Assembly: GCA_023014365.1 (NCBI GenBank) | Contig: JAEBUN010000037.1 | Location: forward strand, 62,001 to 126,000 | Source of the DNA: Lepiota brunneoincarnata | Lineage: Eukaryota > Basidiomycota > Agaricomycetes > Agaricales > Agaricaceae | DNA length: 64,000 bases | Reading direction: 5' to 3' | Part shown: piece after piece, positions 63,868 through 64,000 of the stretch | Layout of the letters: each line of letters starts with the position of its first letter | Numbering within the stretch: position 1 is the stretch's first letter | The notes under the pieces: model-generated | What the model was told of the DNA's origin: nothing | The model's input: the letters and a program-made list of their open reading frames with translations, nothing else | Databases searched by the model: none | Made by a program: the position numbers and the translations under genes

Positions 63868-64000
63868 CGCGCTGCTTTGCTTCGGCCTCTAATGCTGTCC
63901 TTTCCCTACCTGCCAACGTATCATGATGGTCAAAATTTTGCGGGCACCTTGCTGAGAGCCCGGGTTCTCGAGTGATTGCTGATACGTTGAAAATGCGCTC

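Overview
The window looks like nuclear DNA of a basidiomycete fungus, most likely an Agaricomycete. Introns are short (about 44-75 nt, GT..AG), genes have many exons, and the families present (DUF6534 membrane protein, NACHT P-loop remnant, CHAT protein, EFM7, two-domain cupredoxin, fungal P450) are typical of mushroom-forming fungi. No bacterial, organellar or viral genes were recognised. ORF starts, splice sites and joins were worked out by eye and are predictions.

Bases 1-36,000 are a nested pile of transposable elements. A left-truncated Ty3/gypsy element (1-about 5,089) carries a spliced antisense gene with a Gal4-type cysteine cluster. A decayed Ty1/copia element follows (about 5,400-10,600), itself interrupted by an unidentified 1.3 kb insertion. 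After an orphan acidic ORF and an LTR-like segment comes a second gypsy element, called A here (about 12,041-35,270). It is split by an intact Ty1/copia element (13,116-18,036, TSD CAAGT, one 1,406-codon ORF) and by a third gypsy element on the minus strand, called B (19,589-33,055, TSD CTATA). B is in turn split by an inverted solo LTR of family A (TSD GGTAC), a Tc1/mariner element (TA), a 1.1 kb insertion with a 13-bp direct repeat, and a solo LTR of a further family C (TSD ATTCT). The inverted A LTR contains a second C LTR (TSD GGAAG), and that LTR contains a 1.87 kb unknown insertion. The nesting is therefore five levels deep, and direct repeats support nearly every junction.

Bases 36,480-64,000 are a gene island: a broken NACHT/P-loop gene, a Ser/Pro repeat protein, EFM7/NNT1-like protein methyltransferase (minus), a secreted six-hairpin glycosidase-like protein (plus), a cytochrome P450 with 11 exons, a large protein with five cysteine modules, a seven-helix DUF6534 protein, a GPI-anchored two-domain cupredoxin (minus), a BTB protein (minus), an F-box-like protein (minus), a frameshifted phytase-like gene (plus), a copia-type solo LTR (TSD CCCCA), a possible small secreted or membrane protein, and the 3' part of a CHAT protease-like gene running off the right edge (minus). 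The genes do not form an obvious pathway. The EFM7 and glycosidase genes are divergent over a 445-bp shared intergenic region.

The most unusual items are the antisense zinc-cluster gene inside the first gypsy element, the intact copia element whose start codon lies inside its primer-binding site and whose LTR differences are mostly at CpG, the five-level nest with its unknown innermost insertion, and the five-module cysteine protein.
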